From positions 22,827,524 to 22,891,523 of the forward strand of contig NC_089319.1 of assembly GCF_036669915.1 (NCBI RefSeq): a stretch of DNA of 64,000 nt, read 5' to 3'. A program made the translations under genes and the position numbers. A model generated the notes under the pieces. That model ran no database searches and was not told where the DNA came from. It was given only the letters and a program-made list of their open reading frames with translations. Below are positions 37,301-50,662 of this stretch, in pieces. Position 1 is the first letter of the stretch. Every line of letters starts with the position of its first letter. The DNA is from Pocillopora verrucosa. Its lineage: Eukaryota; Cnidaria; Anthozoa; Scleractinia; Pocilloporidae.

Positions 37301-37767
37301 CAGGGCGTGAAATTGCGCCTAACACAGGCGCCAATGCGACTAAATTTTTCACTTTGGCGACCAAATCCTGGAAATTAGTCGCCAAATTGGCGACTAGAAT
37401 GTTTCATCATAACCTTACCAAGAGATATAGTGAATTAAAAAGATTTGCAAAGATAAATCCGCGGCGAACTTCCTCATTAAGTTTGTTTCCAAAACGCAAC
37501 ACATGCATCTCGATCAATAACTAGACGCCATCTTGGATTTAGGTGAGCTTTAACGTTGTATATCGTCCATCCTAGTGTCCACTTTGTAGCACGTTAAAGA
37601 TCTTTTCCCAAGTTTAATTTTGGAGGGTCTATCTAGAACGCCGACGGCTTAAAAAAAGGTTTTGTTTGTCTTTGAAAATGGCGACCAACTTTTTTCCACT
37701 TGGCTACCACTTTAAAGAATTTAGGAGCCAAGTGGCTACCGGAAAAAAAAATTAATTTCACGCTCTG
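37301..37767. mobile_element. Non-autonomous DNA transposon (hAT-like MITE), 467 bp
   Basis: Left terminus CAGGGCGTGAAATT at 37301 and right terminus AATTTCACGCTCTG ending at 37767 are inverse complements with one mismatch, a 14-bp terminal inverted repeat. AATAT occurs immediately on both sides (37296-37300 and 37768-37772), a likely target-site duplication. The CAGRG start is typical of hAT elements, although those usually duplicate 8 bp. Internally there are alternating cgcca/tggcgac motifs (gcgaccaaatcctgg, cgccaaattggcgac) that can pair. No transposase frame. It sits 73 bases upstream of the NWD1-like start codon. Confidence 0.85.
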
Positions 37768-37839
37768 AATATGTTTGTCAAGTGAACCTTTTGCCTATAG
37801 CCTGGATGCCAATTCCCCTCTAGTAGATCTGAGATAAAC

Positions 37840-40800
37840 ATGGCGGACAACATCAGACGAATTCTCGCTGGAGATGTCACGAATCTACCGCGAAAGGAAT
37901 CCAACATAGTCCGAATATTTACAAGCTCGACCTTCACAGGTAATCCTTTTGATTAAATATAGGAGCTTGAAACATTATGAACAAGTCATAGAGAGTTTTT
38001 TTACACCTGCAGTTTTCCCTGTTCTAAATCAGCTATCACGTGACCCTGCTCAAATAAAGATGTATCCCGCTCAGGGTACAAATATGGCCAGGTTTTGCAC
38101 GTGATCGGGACGTGTTTGAAGAGGGTGGTGTGATTGTGGCGTGATACTTTTAAAGCTCTCTTCTTTGAACTTCTTGTTCCCTGGTTCTCTTACAGTCCAG
38201 GTCGATCGCAGTCACACATTCTCTTTCTTCCCTACTTCCTTCCCTAACGGGGAGGGGAGAGAAATGAAATACCATCCTAAGCACTCATGTTTAGCTTGTT
38301 TTCCGGATATTCATATATAATGGTCCCTCGGGAAACGGTCAGTTTTGTTTTACTTTCGAGTCTCAGGAAACCAAAACTAACTGTTTCCCACGGAAGCAGA
38401 CATTCAGTGTAAAATATTCAGAATGACTGATTGAAATGTTCAAGGTTCCTATTGAATATGGATAAAAACTTTCCTCCTGACTCGGCTCATAATTAATGTT
38501 TATCTTCAGATACCACGGAAGAGAGAAATCGCCTCATAAGGGATGTGTATCCGAGCCTGCGGACTTTCTGTCAGCAACGAGGATTAGAATTTCAAGTGGT
38601 GGACATGAGGTGGGGCGTGCGAGATGAGGCTACCGCTGACCACAAAACCAACGAGCTGTGCATGCAGGAGATCAAGAAGTGTCAAAGACTCACGCCTGGG
38701 CCAAATTTTGTGGTAAGTTTACAATTTTGAAAGAACCAAAGAGTTATGTTGATATCGTGTTATCATAGGTTTACATTTAGTGTAAAGGTTCCATTGTTTT
38801 TTTTTACGGGATAATTCTACAAATGAATTCAATTCAGTGTCTTTTAGGCGATAAATATGGCTATCGACCATTTCCTCACAAAATCAAAGCAACTGAGTTT
38901 GAGGTCCTGCTAGAAGTGGCTCGAGAAACTTACGACCAGCCTGAACATATTGATTTACTTCTGGAATGGTTCTGGAAGGTAAAATGACTTTGAGCTCATT
39001 TATATGAATTCTCTGAACTCCATGTCCATCACTTGTAAGAGCTGAGGCACGTTCCCTTTAAAGGTTTAACCCGGAAACAATTATCTGTCAAGGAAGAGAA
39101 CACTGAGACTAAAAAGGACGTTAGGGTGAATCCATTCATTTTTTAAGGGGTCCAATGCAGTCCTGTAGTTGGAAGAATTTTGGTTTCAGACAAGTCGTAA
39201 AAATACCCAGGGGGATAGGGAGGGTATGAACCCTCCATATGGATCCTTCATTGGGATAAGGATGGTTAAAAATAGCGGACATGAACAAGGATTAGTAAAG
39301 GCAAATGCTATCCTTGAGTTTTTTAAGATTGACAAACATTGCCGTACACTTTTTTGTATTTTTTAAAAAAATTTTTTTATAAGGAGTGAACAATTCCTAC
39401 CTTTTGACTTACAGGACACAAACGCCATCCCAGCAGAATACGTCCTTCAGCCGATCACTTATCATTTTCCTCACTACACTGACTTAAGTGAGGCGAATGA
39501 GGAGCTGAACAGGCAGGAGAGGGACCAGTGGTGGAAGATCTTCCAGTCGTTTCAGAGAATTTTCAAATGGACAGCAAGGATCGCCACAGAAAGGAGGAAA
39601 ATTACATTGCAACAAGCTCACAAGTATTTCAGCTCAGGTGCGGACGCATCATATACAGACATCTCACTTTTTATAAATAACATGTGGCCACCACTGATAT
39701 CAGAAGATTGGGCATATACCGCGGGCCATTTTATAGTGCTGTTTGTGCGTGACATTTTAAGATGAACGCCAACTTGGATTTGTCACCAATTGAAATTGTA
39801 GTTATCCAAAACAAACCGCATTAAAAGTAGAGTAATGCAACAGAGCGAGCCAAATTAATGTTTTGGAGCTTTCAAATTTCATTGAAAGTGTATGCGCCAA
39901 AATAGAATTTAAAGCCAACAAAACCTACAAGATAAAGTTTCGGTTTTGATTTTTTTCGGTTTCAAAAGACAGCGAGTCCCGTTAAACTCTAGTTTCTAAT
40001 GATGTAATCTTTACCATCATATTTTAGTGACCGAGAAAGAAATTGAACATGGTATTCTTGGTTCTTCAAGCCCTGACGACCAAACTCTTTGCTACATACG
40101 CCACATCTCGGATATCCAAGTAAATCTTACCGACCAGAATTCCCGAAAGTATACCGACGTTTCCGAAGGGGAACATGACCTCGAAGCACAAGACCTCTTG
40201 ATCAAATTGAAACGTGACCGTTTGCTTCAGAGGCTTGGGGAGAACAACATCACCCGCTTTGAAATTCCTTGGAGCAACGGGGGAATAAATGTTTCAGACA
40301 GAATGCACGAACAATACCTAAACAATTTCTGTCACAAGTTTGAATCAGATGTTCAGAGATTGATCAATAAGAGCTTACAAAATGCGGTAAGAGAAAAAGC
40401 GATGGAGTCCAGCTTGTACAAAGAGGTTCTGCATCATGCTTGGTTTTGCCAAGACAAGTGCGAAGCATTTAGAGGTCGGGAGGATGTTCTTCAGAAGATA
40501 CGAACGTCATTGAAAGACTTTGAAAAGATCGAGCCTTTGGTAATTTATGGTTCGTCAGGCTCTGGTAAAACGTCCATTATGGCTGTTGTCGCTAAGTCGG
40601 CGAGGCAGTGGCTCGGTGATGGCACCGTATGTGTTTTCCGTTTTCTCGGTACTTCCCCTGACAGTTCATCGATTCGATTCACAATAACAAGTATATGCCT
40701 CCAAATATGTGAAGTATACAGTTTAGAGGCACCAAAGGGCGATATTTTAGAAGATTTTTCTCAATTAGTACGATTTTTTCACGGTCTTGTCACTCGTTTG

Positions 40801-43800
40801 CCTGTCAGTGCTGCTAAGCCATTGGTTCTTATCTTGGATTCGATAGACCAGTTGTCTGCAACAAACAATGCTCATTTAATGAACTGGCTCCCCAAAAAGT
40901 GCCCACAGTTTATCAAGATTGTAATTTCGGTACTACCAAATTATCACCAAATTCTATCAAATCTGCACCGAAGTCTTCCCATAGAGAGATGTTACATTGA
41001 AGTCCCATTCCTCACCATCGAAATGGGCAAGGAGATTTTAGAAGCCTGGCTCCAAGGAATTGGGAGAACCTTGACACAGGAACAATTCGAGTTGGTCTTA
41101 TCAAGTTTCGCCAAATGCCCTCAACCTTTGTTTCTTAAGCTGATATTCACAGAGGCATCAAGATGGGATTCTTATACAGATGTCACTGGGCTGGATCTTG
41201 GAGGTGATGTTCGCCAAGCCATTCAACTTCTGTTCCAACGCCTGGAACGAAAACACGGCAAGACACTCACTTCGCGCGCCCTTAGTTACATTACAGCTGG
41301 TAGAAATGGTATCACTGCAAACGAGCTAGAAGATGTGTTGTCACTGGACGATGACGTCATAGACGACGTTTATCAGTATTGGGATCCTCCTGTTGAAGGT
41401 GTTGTCCGCTTGCCGAACCTATTGTGGGCACGTATACGTCATGACATCGAAGAATTCTTGACAGAGCGACAGGCAGATGGAAAAAACTGTTATCGCCTGG
41501 TACCATCGACAGTTCTGGGAGGCTGCACAGAGCCATTACTTGTCAAAACCCGACGAGAAGCAGGCCAGACATTTATTACTCGCAGAGTATTTTGAAGGTA
41601 TGATTTCGGTGAAACTTAATTATCCAAGGTCACGTAAATCAGTCAAATGTAAGAAAAAAAGCCTAGATTCTAATTAAATGTAATTGTACTAGCCAGTGCT
41701 TGGGATCAAAACAAAGAAGGTGACAAACAATTGAGATGAACTTTACTTCGTCCTCCTGAATGAGCACGGACTTCTGTCAAGGAATGAGGAATAAGTTATC
41801 TTCATCTAAACAAACGATTGCACAGCATGAAGACTTAAACCATGCATTCGCTTCAACTATTTCCCTTTCTTTTTCAGGAAGATGGGGCGGAGGCCGTAAG
41901 AAGCGCATCACCCTGACGCACAGAAAGAAAACACTGCCTGACGCAGACAGACAAGTCTCCAGTCAGCCTCTCATGTTTAGTAAGAGTGTGTTTAACTTGA
42001 GGAAGCTGAGCGAAATGCCAATTCATCTCATTTACTCTGGTCTCAGTGACAGATTGGCCAGTGAAGTGTTGTTCAATTTTGAGTGGATCTACGGAAAAGT
42101 GCGTGGTCAGTCTCTGAGTGAGGTCTTAGAGGATTACGTCGTTGCTTTGGAAGTGAGGCCTGACCTGGATGTAAGGTGGGAATAATTGCTTGAAATTTAT
42201 TATGCTCACAAGTACTAATAATGGAAAGTTATTAAGAGGAGATGAATCTTTCATGTCTGCATCCACTGTAGTCCACTGTAGACTGACATTTTAATAACCT
42301 GAGCAGAAGGAGTTATCCAAGTCACGTAAGGAGTTGTTAGTCATTGGAATGTTAAAAGTCGGGTTCCTTGAGGATGGTCCGTCAGTTTTGTCATGGTTCT
42401 GTATGTACAGGCTGTTTGATATGTTGAAGTAAAATGCGTTTATCAAAATTACACCAATTAAGTGATTGGATTCGGCTAAAAAATCTGATGAAAAGTTACT
42501 TAATAACAAAAACGGGGAGAAACATTCCTGAGGGGGAGAGGAGGAATGAGTTGTGCGGCGTATGAATCACTTGCTTACTTCAACACTTCTTAAACGAAGA
42601 TTTGAACCCGATTGAAGTTTTAACAGTTAGATGAAAACCATCCTAACTTAGTTTTTATTATCATGTTAAGGTTTGTTCATGACACGCTCATCTTGGCATG
42701 GAGCAACATCAAGCAGGATGTGGATTGCCTGGCGACTCAGCTTCTAGGAAGACTCCTCACCTTCAGAGAACAATTTCCTCGCATCGCCGATCTTATTACG
42801 CAATGTTACTGCTGGTGTGATGTACAGCGGTCTCCTCTCTTTATTCCCCAATGCGCCTGCCTAATCTCAGCCGGTGGACCGCTAAAAACCAATTTGCGCG
42901 GGCACGAGCAAAGAGTAAACGAAATCACCGTTACAAGGGACGATAAATTTATTGTCACTTCAGGCGAGGATTCGCTCATCAATGTGTGGAACAGCAGTAA
43001 TCTGGATTGCCTTCACACACTAAAAATGGCAGACAAAGGGCCAAGTTGCCTTGTTTTATCCTTAGATGATAAGTACGTCATTGGCTCTGCCATCGCGAGC
43101 ATAGGAGTATGGGACATCGATTCGGGGGAAGCTGTACAGCGGTTTCACAATGAAGGGGTAGTCACGTGTTTAGCGACTGGTTTCGACGGGGCTTATGTTG
43201 TTACGGGCGGAGATGATGGGATTGTTCGAGTGTGGAAGACATTCTCTGGAACGAAGGAGAAAACCCTAAGCGGCCATGAAGGTAAGTAGAACAAAGTAGA
43301 AATTAGATACCAACAAAATTTGCATCTACCTATAATTAATTAGGAAATATATTCTTAACTTGAGTTCGTGACATTTATAACAGGTTTGCCTCGTCGCTGT
43401 TATTCCTGTGCCCAGTGATTAATAAGCCATGCATTAATGTTGATGAGTTTCTCGGTATAAAATGTGTCGTTTTATTTTTCAATATTTATTTCCCTACGGT
43501 TCATGGAAGATCAGACGTGAACTGGCCTCGAATAAGGAACACGATTCGAGTTGTTTGCTTTGTTTTTGTTTTTTTTTTCTATTTAGGACCAATCAACGCT
43601 ATCGCTATATCACCGAATGATGAAATCATCACTGGCTCCAATGATAGCACGCTAAGGGTGTGGTCGCTCAGCTCTGGAGAATGCCAGGCTGTGTATGACG
43701 GTCATATGAGCTCTGTTCTCTGCCTGGTGTTAACATGTGATGGAGAAAGCGTCATATCTGGCTCGGAAGACAAAACTGTCAAAGCCTGGCATCTAAAGAC

Positions 43801-46318
43801 GAAGAGTTGTGCTACCTTTAAAGGCCATTCAGGTAAGTTGAAGAAAAACTCATAGTAGTTAGTGGCATGAAGGGTTGTACAAATGAAACTCCAGTTCAGT
43901 AACAAGGGCCTATTCCAGAACCCGGTTGTTAGCCTTGTGTCCAACTTTGAGCCTAGAGGATCGATAGATCAAGTTTTCTCATCGTCTCTCCTCTTTGACT
44001 TGTACGACTTGGGCAGCCCAATTGGAAATGATCATCTCGTAGGCAAAACTCCTGTGGCCAATGAGGCAAAAAGTAGGCCAAAGACAGAAACAATGTTGTC
44101 CTTAGGGTAGTTGGACAACTTTCATCGTGTCGTCAATGAAGATGGTAGAGAGAAACCTAGGCTCTCGGTCATCTACATCAAAACCCGTTGTGAACATTTG
44201 ATTTTCTGCACTCTTGCCTTAATGTCACTCGAGCAGTATGCATAAATTAAAGAGTAGCGGCCTCCCAAAGTGAACTTATTGTACTACGCCTAAAGCTTTA
44301 CTATCCAATCGCAGGCTTGGTGAAATGTCTTGCTTGTATGAAGGATGGCCGGCGAATTGTATCTGGATCAAAGGATGAGTCACTGAAGATCTGGGACCTA
44401 GTCACTTTGCAATGTTGTGTCACTCTGAAAGGTCACTCAAACGCTATCTGGCGTGTGGCAGTTGCCTCGGATGACAGTTTTATTGTATCTGCTTCTAAGG
44501 ATGACACGTTAAAAGTGAGTGGGACTGTTTCACCATCCATTGAGAGATTGGAGGTTTTCCACCTCACAAGCTGCATCATGGAGAGAGTTTAAGCTGCTCC
44601 TCCTTTGGACTTTGAATAAGAGTTGTGATAAGTGTTGTGTTGTCCAGTGTCTAGATTTTTTCTTTCTTTTCATAAAACAAGAGGCATTTGCAGGATTCCT
44701 ATGTATCAGTTGCCACTGCTGTCTATGTTACTCTTGGAAGCAGAGTCGCTGCAAACAGACTTAAATATAACTTAATAAAGCTAAATTAAAAGCCGTGAAC
44801 GATATCTAATTTTGTTTAGGCTTATCTCGCGCTGCTCTTGGGTATTCGCTGGTTTTCCTTATTCAGCTCTTAGAATTGTCCCCTGTCAACTCAGCAAGCC
44901 AACGGTCTCGTACATTAAGAACTCACATGTACAATGCATAAACAGATCATGTCTTAGTAAAGTGTGATACGTTTTTCTTTGTCTCTCTCAAGGTCTGGAA
45001 TCCAGCCACAGGTGAATGCCAACAGACACTGATTGGGCACTCATCTTGGATATCCTGCGTTTCCATAACAACGGATTGCAAAACAATAATTTCCGGATCA
45101 AATGACAAAAACGTCAAACTTTGGTATGCCGCAGGAAATGAGCATGCGTGTGACATTTCCACAGCTGGTGATCGCATCCTTCATCGTGCTAATCTGCCTG
45201 AATGTGTTGCCATTACAACAGACGGGCATTGGGGGCTCTCTGGCTCAAAGAATGACTCTTTAAAGCTTTGGGATATCTCTAGCGCCAGGTGTATCAAGAG
45301 TGTCTCTGGTTCAATTGCATGCATCTTCGCATTGCACAACTCCACCCGAGTGGTAACTGGCATGCACAATGGAAAGATCACCATTTGGAACTGCAGCACT
45401 CTGCAGGTCGAGAAAACGTTTAAAGTTCACCAGGGCAGTGTGGTATCGATAAAAGTATCCAAAGATGATAGCTTTGTTGTGTCAGCATCGAGTGACAACA
45501 CTGTAGGTCTCACCCAAATTAGTGAAGGCCATGCAGGGCAACTTGCTGGCCATTCAGACGCTGTGCTATGTGTATCTCTTTTGAGTGGAGAAGATTATGC
45601 CATCTCAGGATCCAAAGATAAAACTGTCCGTTTGTGGAACTTGAAAACAATGAATTGCGAGAGGTCCTTTGAGGGACATACTGGACCTGTCGGCTGCCTG
45701 GCATCAACGACTGACAACAGGAACATCGTATCAGGCTCCGAGGACTTCAAACTCAAGGTTTGGAGAATTCAAAACGGAGACTGCTTGCATACTTTAGAAG
45801 GTCATAACGCCTCTATCAAATGTATAGCAATCACCGAAGACAATCTATTTGCAGTTGCTGGCTCCCACGAAGGAAAAGAGCAGCTTTTATTATGGAACTT
45901 AAAGACGGGGGACCGCGCGAGAAGCTTCATCGGACACATCCATGCTGTGATGCACCTCAAGATTCTTCCACGAGACATGATGGTATCAAGCTCTCGAGAT
46001 GGTACCATAAAACTTTGGAACATTGTCAGTGGAAAAATGATCAACTCTTTCGATTTTCAGTCGCAAGTGAAATACTTTGTCCTTCATCCAGTTGATGGTG
46101 GTTACTCAGTGATGCTGGCCACGCAGTCTGGTACGGTCTCTATTTTGAAGCTCCAGCTCAGTAAAGAGGTTATCGAAGAAAGTTCAGCAATGCTGACACA
46201 CAATGTTTGCGATACACTCGACGAGGAAAGCTCTGCTACAAAAGCAACACCTTACGAGGAAGCTCGTTGTTCCTTCTGCGGAAACACCAATTGCTGCCGA
46301 CATTGCGCCCTCATGTGA
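37840..46318 (+). CDS. NWD1: NACHT and WD40-repeat protein (NWD1-like), 10 exons, one frameshift
   Basis: Signal-transducing STAND ATPase. Exons: 37840-37939, 38510-38712, 38838-38978, 39415-39637, 40028-41597, 41878-42175, 42671-43281, 43587-43832, 44315-44514, 44993-46318; phases match. Domain order: DUF4062-type start (RIFTSSTFT, VDMRWGVRDE, LLGDKYGYRPFP), NACHT with Walker A GSSGSGKT (about 397-404) and Walker B LILDSID (about 490-496), a helical linker, then about 15 WD40 repeats, enough for two propellers. The C-terminus is CCRHCALM, a CaaX-type end. A six-A run at 41481-41486 holds one base too many. As written the frame stops at 41593-41595, but the +1 frame continues smoothly (TVIAWYHRQFWEAAQ, HLLLAEYFEG) to the donor. 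Without the extra base the total is 1638 residues (human NWD1 1564). It is either a recent pseudogene allele or a sequence error. Confidence 0.9.
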
Positions 46319-47952
46319 TTTAACAAAACAAGCCAGAATGTAGCTCTGGAATACAAAGTTTCGTAGTGACACTGAAAGTAACTATGAAATACAACATACA
46401 ACAAATTTATTTTTTAACTCGCACACTGAAACAGCCAAAGTCTAACAGGCGCACAAGTCTTAAAGTAATAAATAAAACCAAGCATTGGAAGTCCCTTTCA
46501 TACAGTGTCAAATGATAAAATTACAATTATAGTTAATCTACAATATCGTAAGGGTTTCCTTGTATTGGTGTCGAAAAAAAAGGAATGGAAATATTATATT
46601 ATTTTAAGTCAATTAATGCAAATTATAAAAAAAGGCAGGTTGATTACTTCTTACTCCTTGGTGGTTTTATCTTAAAGGTTGAGTTTGGCCCCGTTCTCCT
46701 AGTGAGTTTATTCACGTTTTCCTCGTTGTGATCGTGAGGTTGACGTGGAACTCGTGATAAGCCATGTTCTTAATTGAGTTGATTTGTTAGTCCAGGGAGA
46801 GTAAATCTCCCTGATAACAGATTGCGTTTGACACCTTCTTGTTCCCAGAGGGAATTTAAGGTGTAAACAGGAGATACCCCTCATGTTTCGCAACCAAAAG
46901 CAATTTGGGGGGCGGTACTTGTGAACGCCTTTCTTCTTTAACTCTTGTGACCAAGATGTTGTTATGTAACAATCTTTAAAGGTGATTTTCTCTTAAGATA
47001 CCCTTTCAGGCATAAATAATACTCGGAACCAAGGTTATTTGTGATTTTTATATTATCGATCTCGTTTCTGTTCTGGCCGATCTCAACCGTAAAGGTATGA
47101 AAATTAAGGTCGAAATTGATTTTGTAATTGCGTAAACAACTCGAAGGTGCATACTCAGTATGTGGGAACTGTAATACGTAGTCAAGCGTGATTCGCTTGT
47201 TGAGATGGTACGATGACGACACAAGAAGATTGACGGCTTAGAAATGTCATCCGCAGTGTCACCTTCATAAGCGCAGACTTTAGTTTTCCCTGTCAGATAG
47301 GAGTTAGTCCCCGTTGTGATAACTTGAGAAGAAAAGAAATTAAAGAAGAATCAACCAAACAAACAACGAGTGTTAGAGAAATTACTTCTAACAAGCTGTC
47401 TGCGCCTGTGTAAGAGTGTGCAGCTATTAAGGTAACATACATGAGTGCCAAAGATCTTACTAAGTACAGAAAGCACTTTCAGAAAATCAACTTAAAAAAA
47501 TTATAAATGCGTGGAAGTAGTAATATTTACAAATGTCTGAGTCAGACTGACATGTGCTGAGTGTGCGATGCATAATACGAGCGATGCTGTGGCAAATTCG
47601 TTCGAGAGCAAAGTTAGATGTTGCAGCTATTTCAATACAATTTAGTGTTTTGTTGATGAAATGAAGCGCTGATAGCTTGCTGAGTAAATGTGTTTCAATT
47701 TTAAGCTACTCTCGCAAAGCAAATAACCTTGTGATTTGACAGAATGGCGCAACACGCTCTTCAGCAAGGTTAATAGCAGATGGAGGGAACAAAGGAAATC
47801 TGCGTATTCCTTCTTTACTTTGCTGACATAAAGTTATATCTGACTGAAAACCTTGAGAGATTTGCATTATTCTTCATGATATTTATCAGCCATTTTCCTT
47901 CACGCTGTGCAGTAGTTGCTCAACATTGGATTTTGTTTTTATCCCGGGGAAA
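46319..47952. other. Intergenic with NWD1-like 3' UTR
   Basis: Overlapping AATAAA hexamers at 46467-46476, about 150 bases after the stop, are likely polyadenylation signals. No gene is seen in the rest. Confidence 0.5.
46467..46476 (+). promoter_or_regulatory. Candidate polyadenylation signal of NWD1-like gene
   Basis: Two overlapping AATAAA hexamers in the 3' flank. Confidence 0.5.
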
Positions 47953-50662
47953 ATGCATCGCTCAAGTCTTCTTTTGCTGAATTGTGTTCTGGTGATAAGT
48001 CTCACCCAAGGATCCTCGAGTTTTAACAGGTAATTCCAGTCACATCTGATTCTTTTCAATTCAAAAAAAGCTTTGCTGGTTTTCAATCGATTGTTAAGAG
48101 GTTTGCTACGTCAGGTACACGGATGGTCACCTGTGCTACAGTGTTCTCTATTCGCGTTTTCACTGTTCGCGTACAATCGGTTGTCTTAGCTTCTTGTCAT
48201 CATGCATATAGGCACTGAATGACGCAGCAGAAACGAGGCTAATAAATACTCGCTAGTCGTAAGTACATTTTTTAGAGCATTTTATAAACTCCTATATAAA
48301 ACCAAATTTAATTCGTCCCCAGCCGAACTGATTTCGACAATCTGTGTCAAAACATCTGGAATTCAGCCGGAAGCAATCTGAAAATCGGTCAAGAAATAGT
48401 TCTGTATTCTGGAAGAAAGGCAAAACCTTTAATCACTTTAACAAAACAAGGAAAGGCAAAAGTACACACGGATGTTTTTGTTAAATTTCAAGGTGAGTTT
48501 TCAGCGCTTCATTCTTTAATTTTAGCTTTTACTGAGAGCATGTGTAATAGGGAGAAAGGTGTTGTACATCTGATTTCCGAATGATTATTTTCCAATTCAG
48601 GACGGGTAGGTCAATACCCTGACTGTAGGTAGATGATTTCCGCTGACCTTCTCGCAAAAACAGTCTAAGAGAAGTGTAAACAACGGAAAGAGAACCCCTC
48701 CCCAAGAAAAAGGGAGAAAAGATGATGTCTAAGATGCAGGTCTGACCATTTTCTCACGATATCTTACATTTCTTACAGGCGTACCTTCCGACGGAATTTT
48801 GAAAGTTAATTGTAGCTTGGGTGCAGGAAAGGGTTACTTTAGAAAGGTTCTTGACGAGCTAACGGTAGTTGGGGGCACACCACTAATATCCAGTATAACT
48901 AGTTACGACAGTTACTTTTTGTCATCTTCTCTCTCTCTCTCTCTTATTTATTTATTTTTTGTTTTGCGGGGGGAGGGGAGGAAGGGGGAATGGGTTGGTG
49001 CGCGTGTTTTACGCGCCGGAGAACCACCCTTTACCCTTCAGACAAAGTGAGTATCTTTTTGAAGGAAGTCAAATGGTTTTGTTTGATTTGTGTATTCCAA
49101 AGCTTTGTTAGACAACTACGAAGCAGACGAAAATCTTCACGAGAAGCCATCTGTTACCAAACAACAAGAGGAAGATGCTTTTATCGACGCCATCATCAAG
49201 ACCAATAGAGGACCAATACAGATTGTTTTCGACTATCTAAGAAAAAAAGGAAAAGTTTCTATGAAGGTTTGGGAGAAACTGGCTGTCTCTTTTATTCAGA
49301 TTTATCTAGGTTTTAAAATTACGAGCAGTAGGAGTCGGTGATGAAAACTAGTACGGGAGAGGAAATTTTACATTTTACATGGCACATAACGCTGGTTGAT
49401 GTTCGTAAGTGGTTACAAAAGAAATCGTCGTGAAATAAATTTGGCCAAAAACCACTACTAATACGGTAACACCGTAGAACTAAACTTTACGCAAAATCCT
49501 CGAAAGGCGACTTTCCATCTGTAAGCACTGTTACTTTGCGCACGAAGTTATCGTGCAAACATCATGTCTTTCAAATTTGGAAATGTCCGCCGCGCGTAAG
49601 TTGCACGCGTCGTGCTAGTTCTGTTTTCATCATAACATGTTTGCTCACAATGCAAGAATCATTTTTTAATCTTTACATTTTTTCAGTGTATTGATCAATT
49701 TAAGCCCGTCCTGAAGGAAATGTGGTTCGAAAAATACTCTAAGAGAGGACGGGGCCTAAAATCTTCTGGTTTTGAACACACGTTTGTTGGTATGTATCAA
49801 TCTTAGCCTTCTAGTGTGGTGTTCTTGACAGTAACAAGATTTAAAGATGCGCTGTAAAGATAATTTGCGGAACCAAACTCATTATTATCTCTTAAGGGCA
49901 TTCCTTTGACTTCAGACGCAGTAGAACTTGCTCTGATGGCATTTTTTCCAAGCTTTATCCATTGTTGTTCATCATATGTAGATAATAAGATTTTAAAGTA
50001 AAGTCTGTGGGTCTCAACTCTATTCTTTAGGAGTATCACCACCTTGTAGATATCCATACAAATCCTCAAAATATTACCAAAAATACATTTATGGTTATTC
50101 ACTTTTCCGTGTTCTTCTTTAAATAGGAGAACTGGGGTATAGTAGAGGCAGTAATACTAAGATCACCAAAGGCTTCCACAACTGGTTCCAGTTTCTTACG
50201 GAGCGGACATTAGGAAGATTGACATATCACCCTCCTCTTATTTCCAAAGATGTTTCTGTTGAGGTAAGTTCCTTACTTTAGTTATATTTGAAACAAAACT
50301 TTCTTTATTTGTTGAATTTCACTCGCTTGTTTTAATTTATCAGTAAGCCTTGACTTAATGCACTCGACCCAGTCTTCCCAGTTTAAATTCGAACATTGAA
50401 GCTAGCCAATCAGATTTTTGTTTCCTACTTTTGTTTTCAGCCGGCCTTAGTAAGAGCGAGGTTCCAATGGAGGGGGAAAAGGAAGCCTCCAGGCAGCAGC
50501 TTTTTCGTGGGCACCAGTCCTGATTTTGAGATGGCTTTGTATACAGCTTGCTTCTTCGAGGGAACTAACTGCTCGTGTAAACTTAACGGGAAACAGCTAA
50601 GTTTTAAAACTATTAAGTTCTATAATAAAAGGAACATCCTCACAGCATACCCAACAGTTTGA
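47953..50662 (+). CDS. ENDOU: Secreted poly(U)-specific endoribonuclease (EndoU/XendoU family), 7 exons
   Basis: EndoU nucleases cut RNA at uridylates in a Mn-dependent way and leave 2',3'-cyclic phosphates. Exons: 47953-48029, 48323-48492, 48779-about 48892, 49103-49266, 49687-49789, 50127-50263, 50441-50662. Exon 1 encodes a signal peptide (MHRSSLLLLNCVLVISLTQG). Family hallmarks are LLDNYEADE and EEDAFIDAI (exon 4), GFEHTFVGE with the first catalytic His (exon 5 to 6), KGFHNWFQF with the second His (exon 6), a basic segment that should hold the catalytic Lys, and the closing GTSPDFEMALYT and AYPTV (exon 7). The best guess is 328 residues. The exon 3 donor is uncertain: the strongest site (48865) gives the wrong phase, while the gtataa at 48893 restores it. 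Residues 26-120 match the family only weakly. No somatomedin B domain is seen. Confidence 0.9.

Noticed and set aside
41760..42185. ATG at 41760 as an independent gene start
   Set aside because: The real coding part begins at the acceptor before 41878 and continues the NWD1-like protein in phase; the upstream part is intron.
44519..44764. Open frame after the donor at 44515
   Set aside because: It is intron read-through; the WD40 repeat continues exactly in the next exon at 44993.
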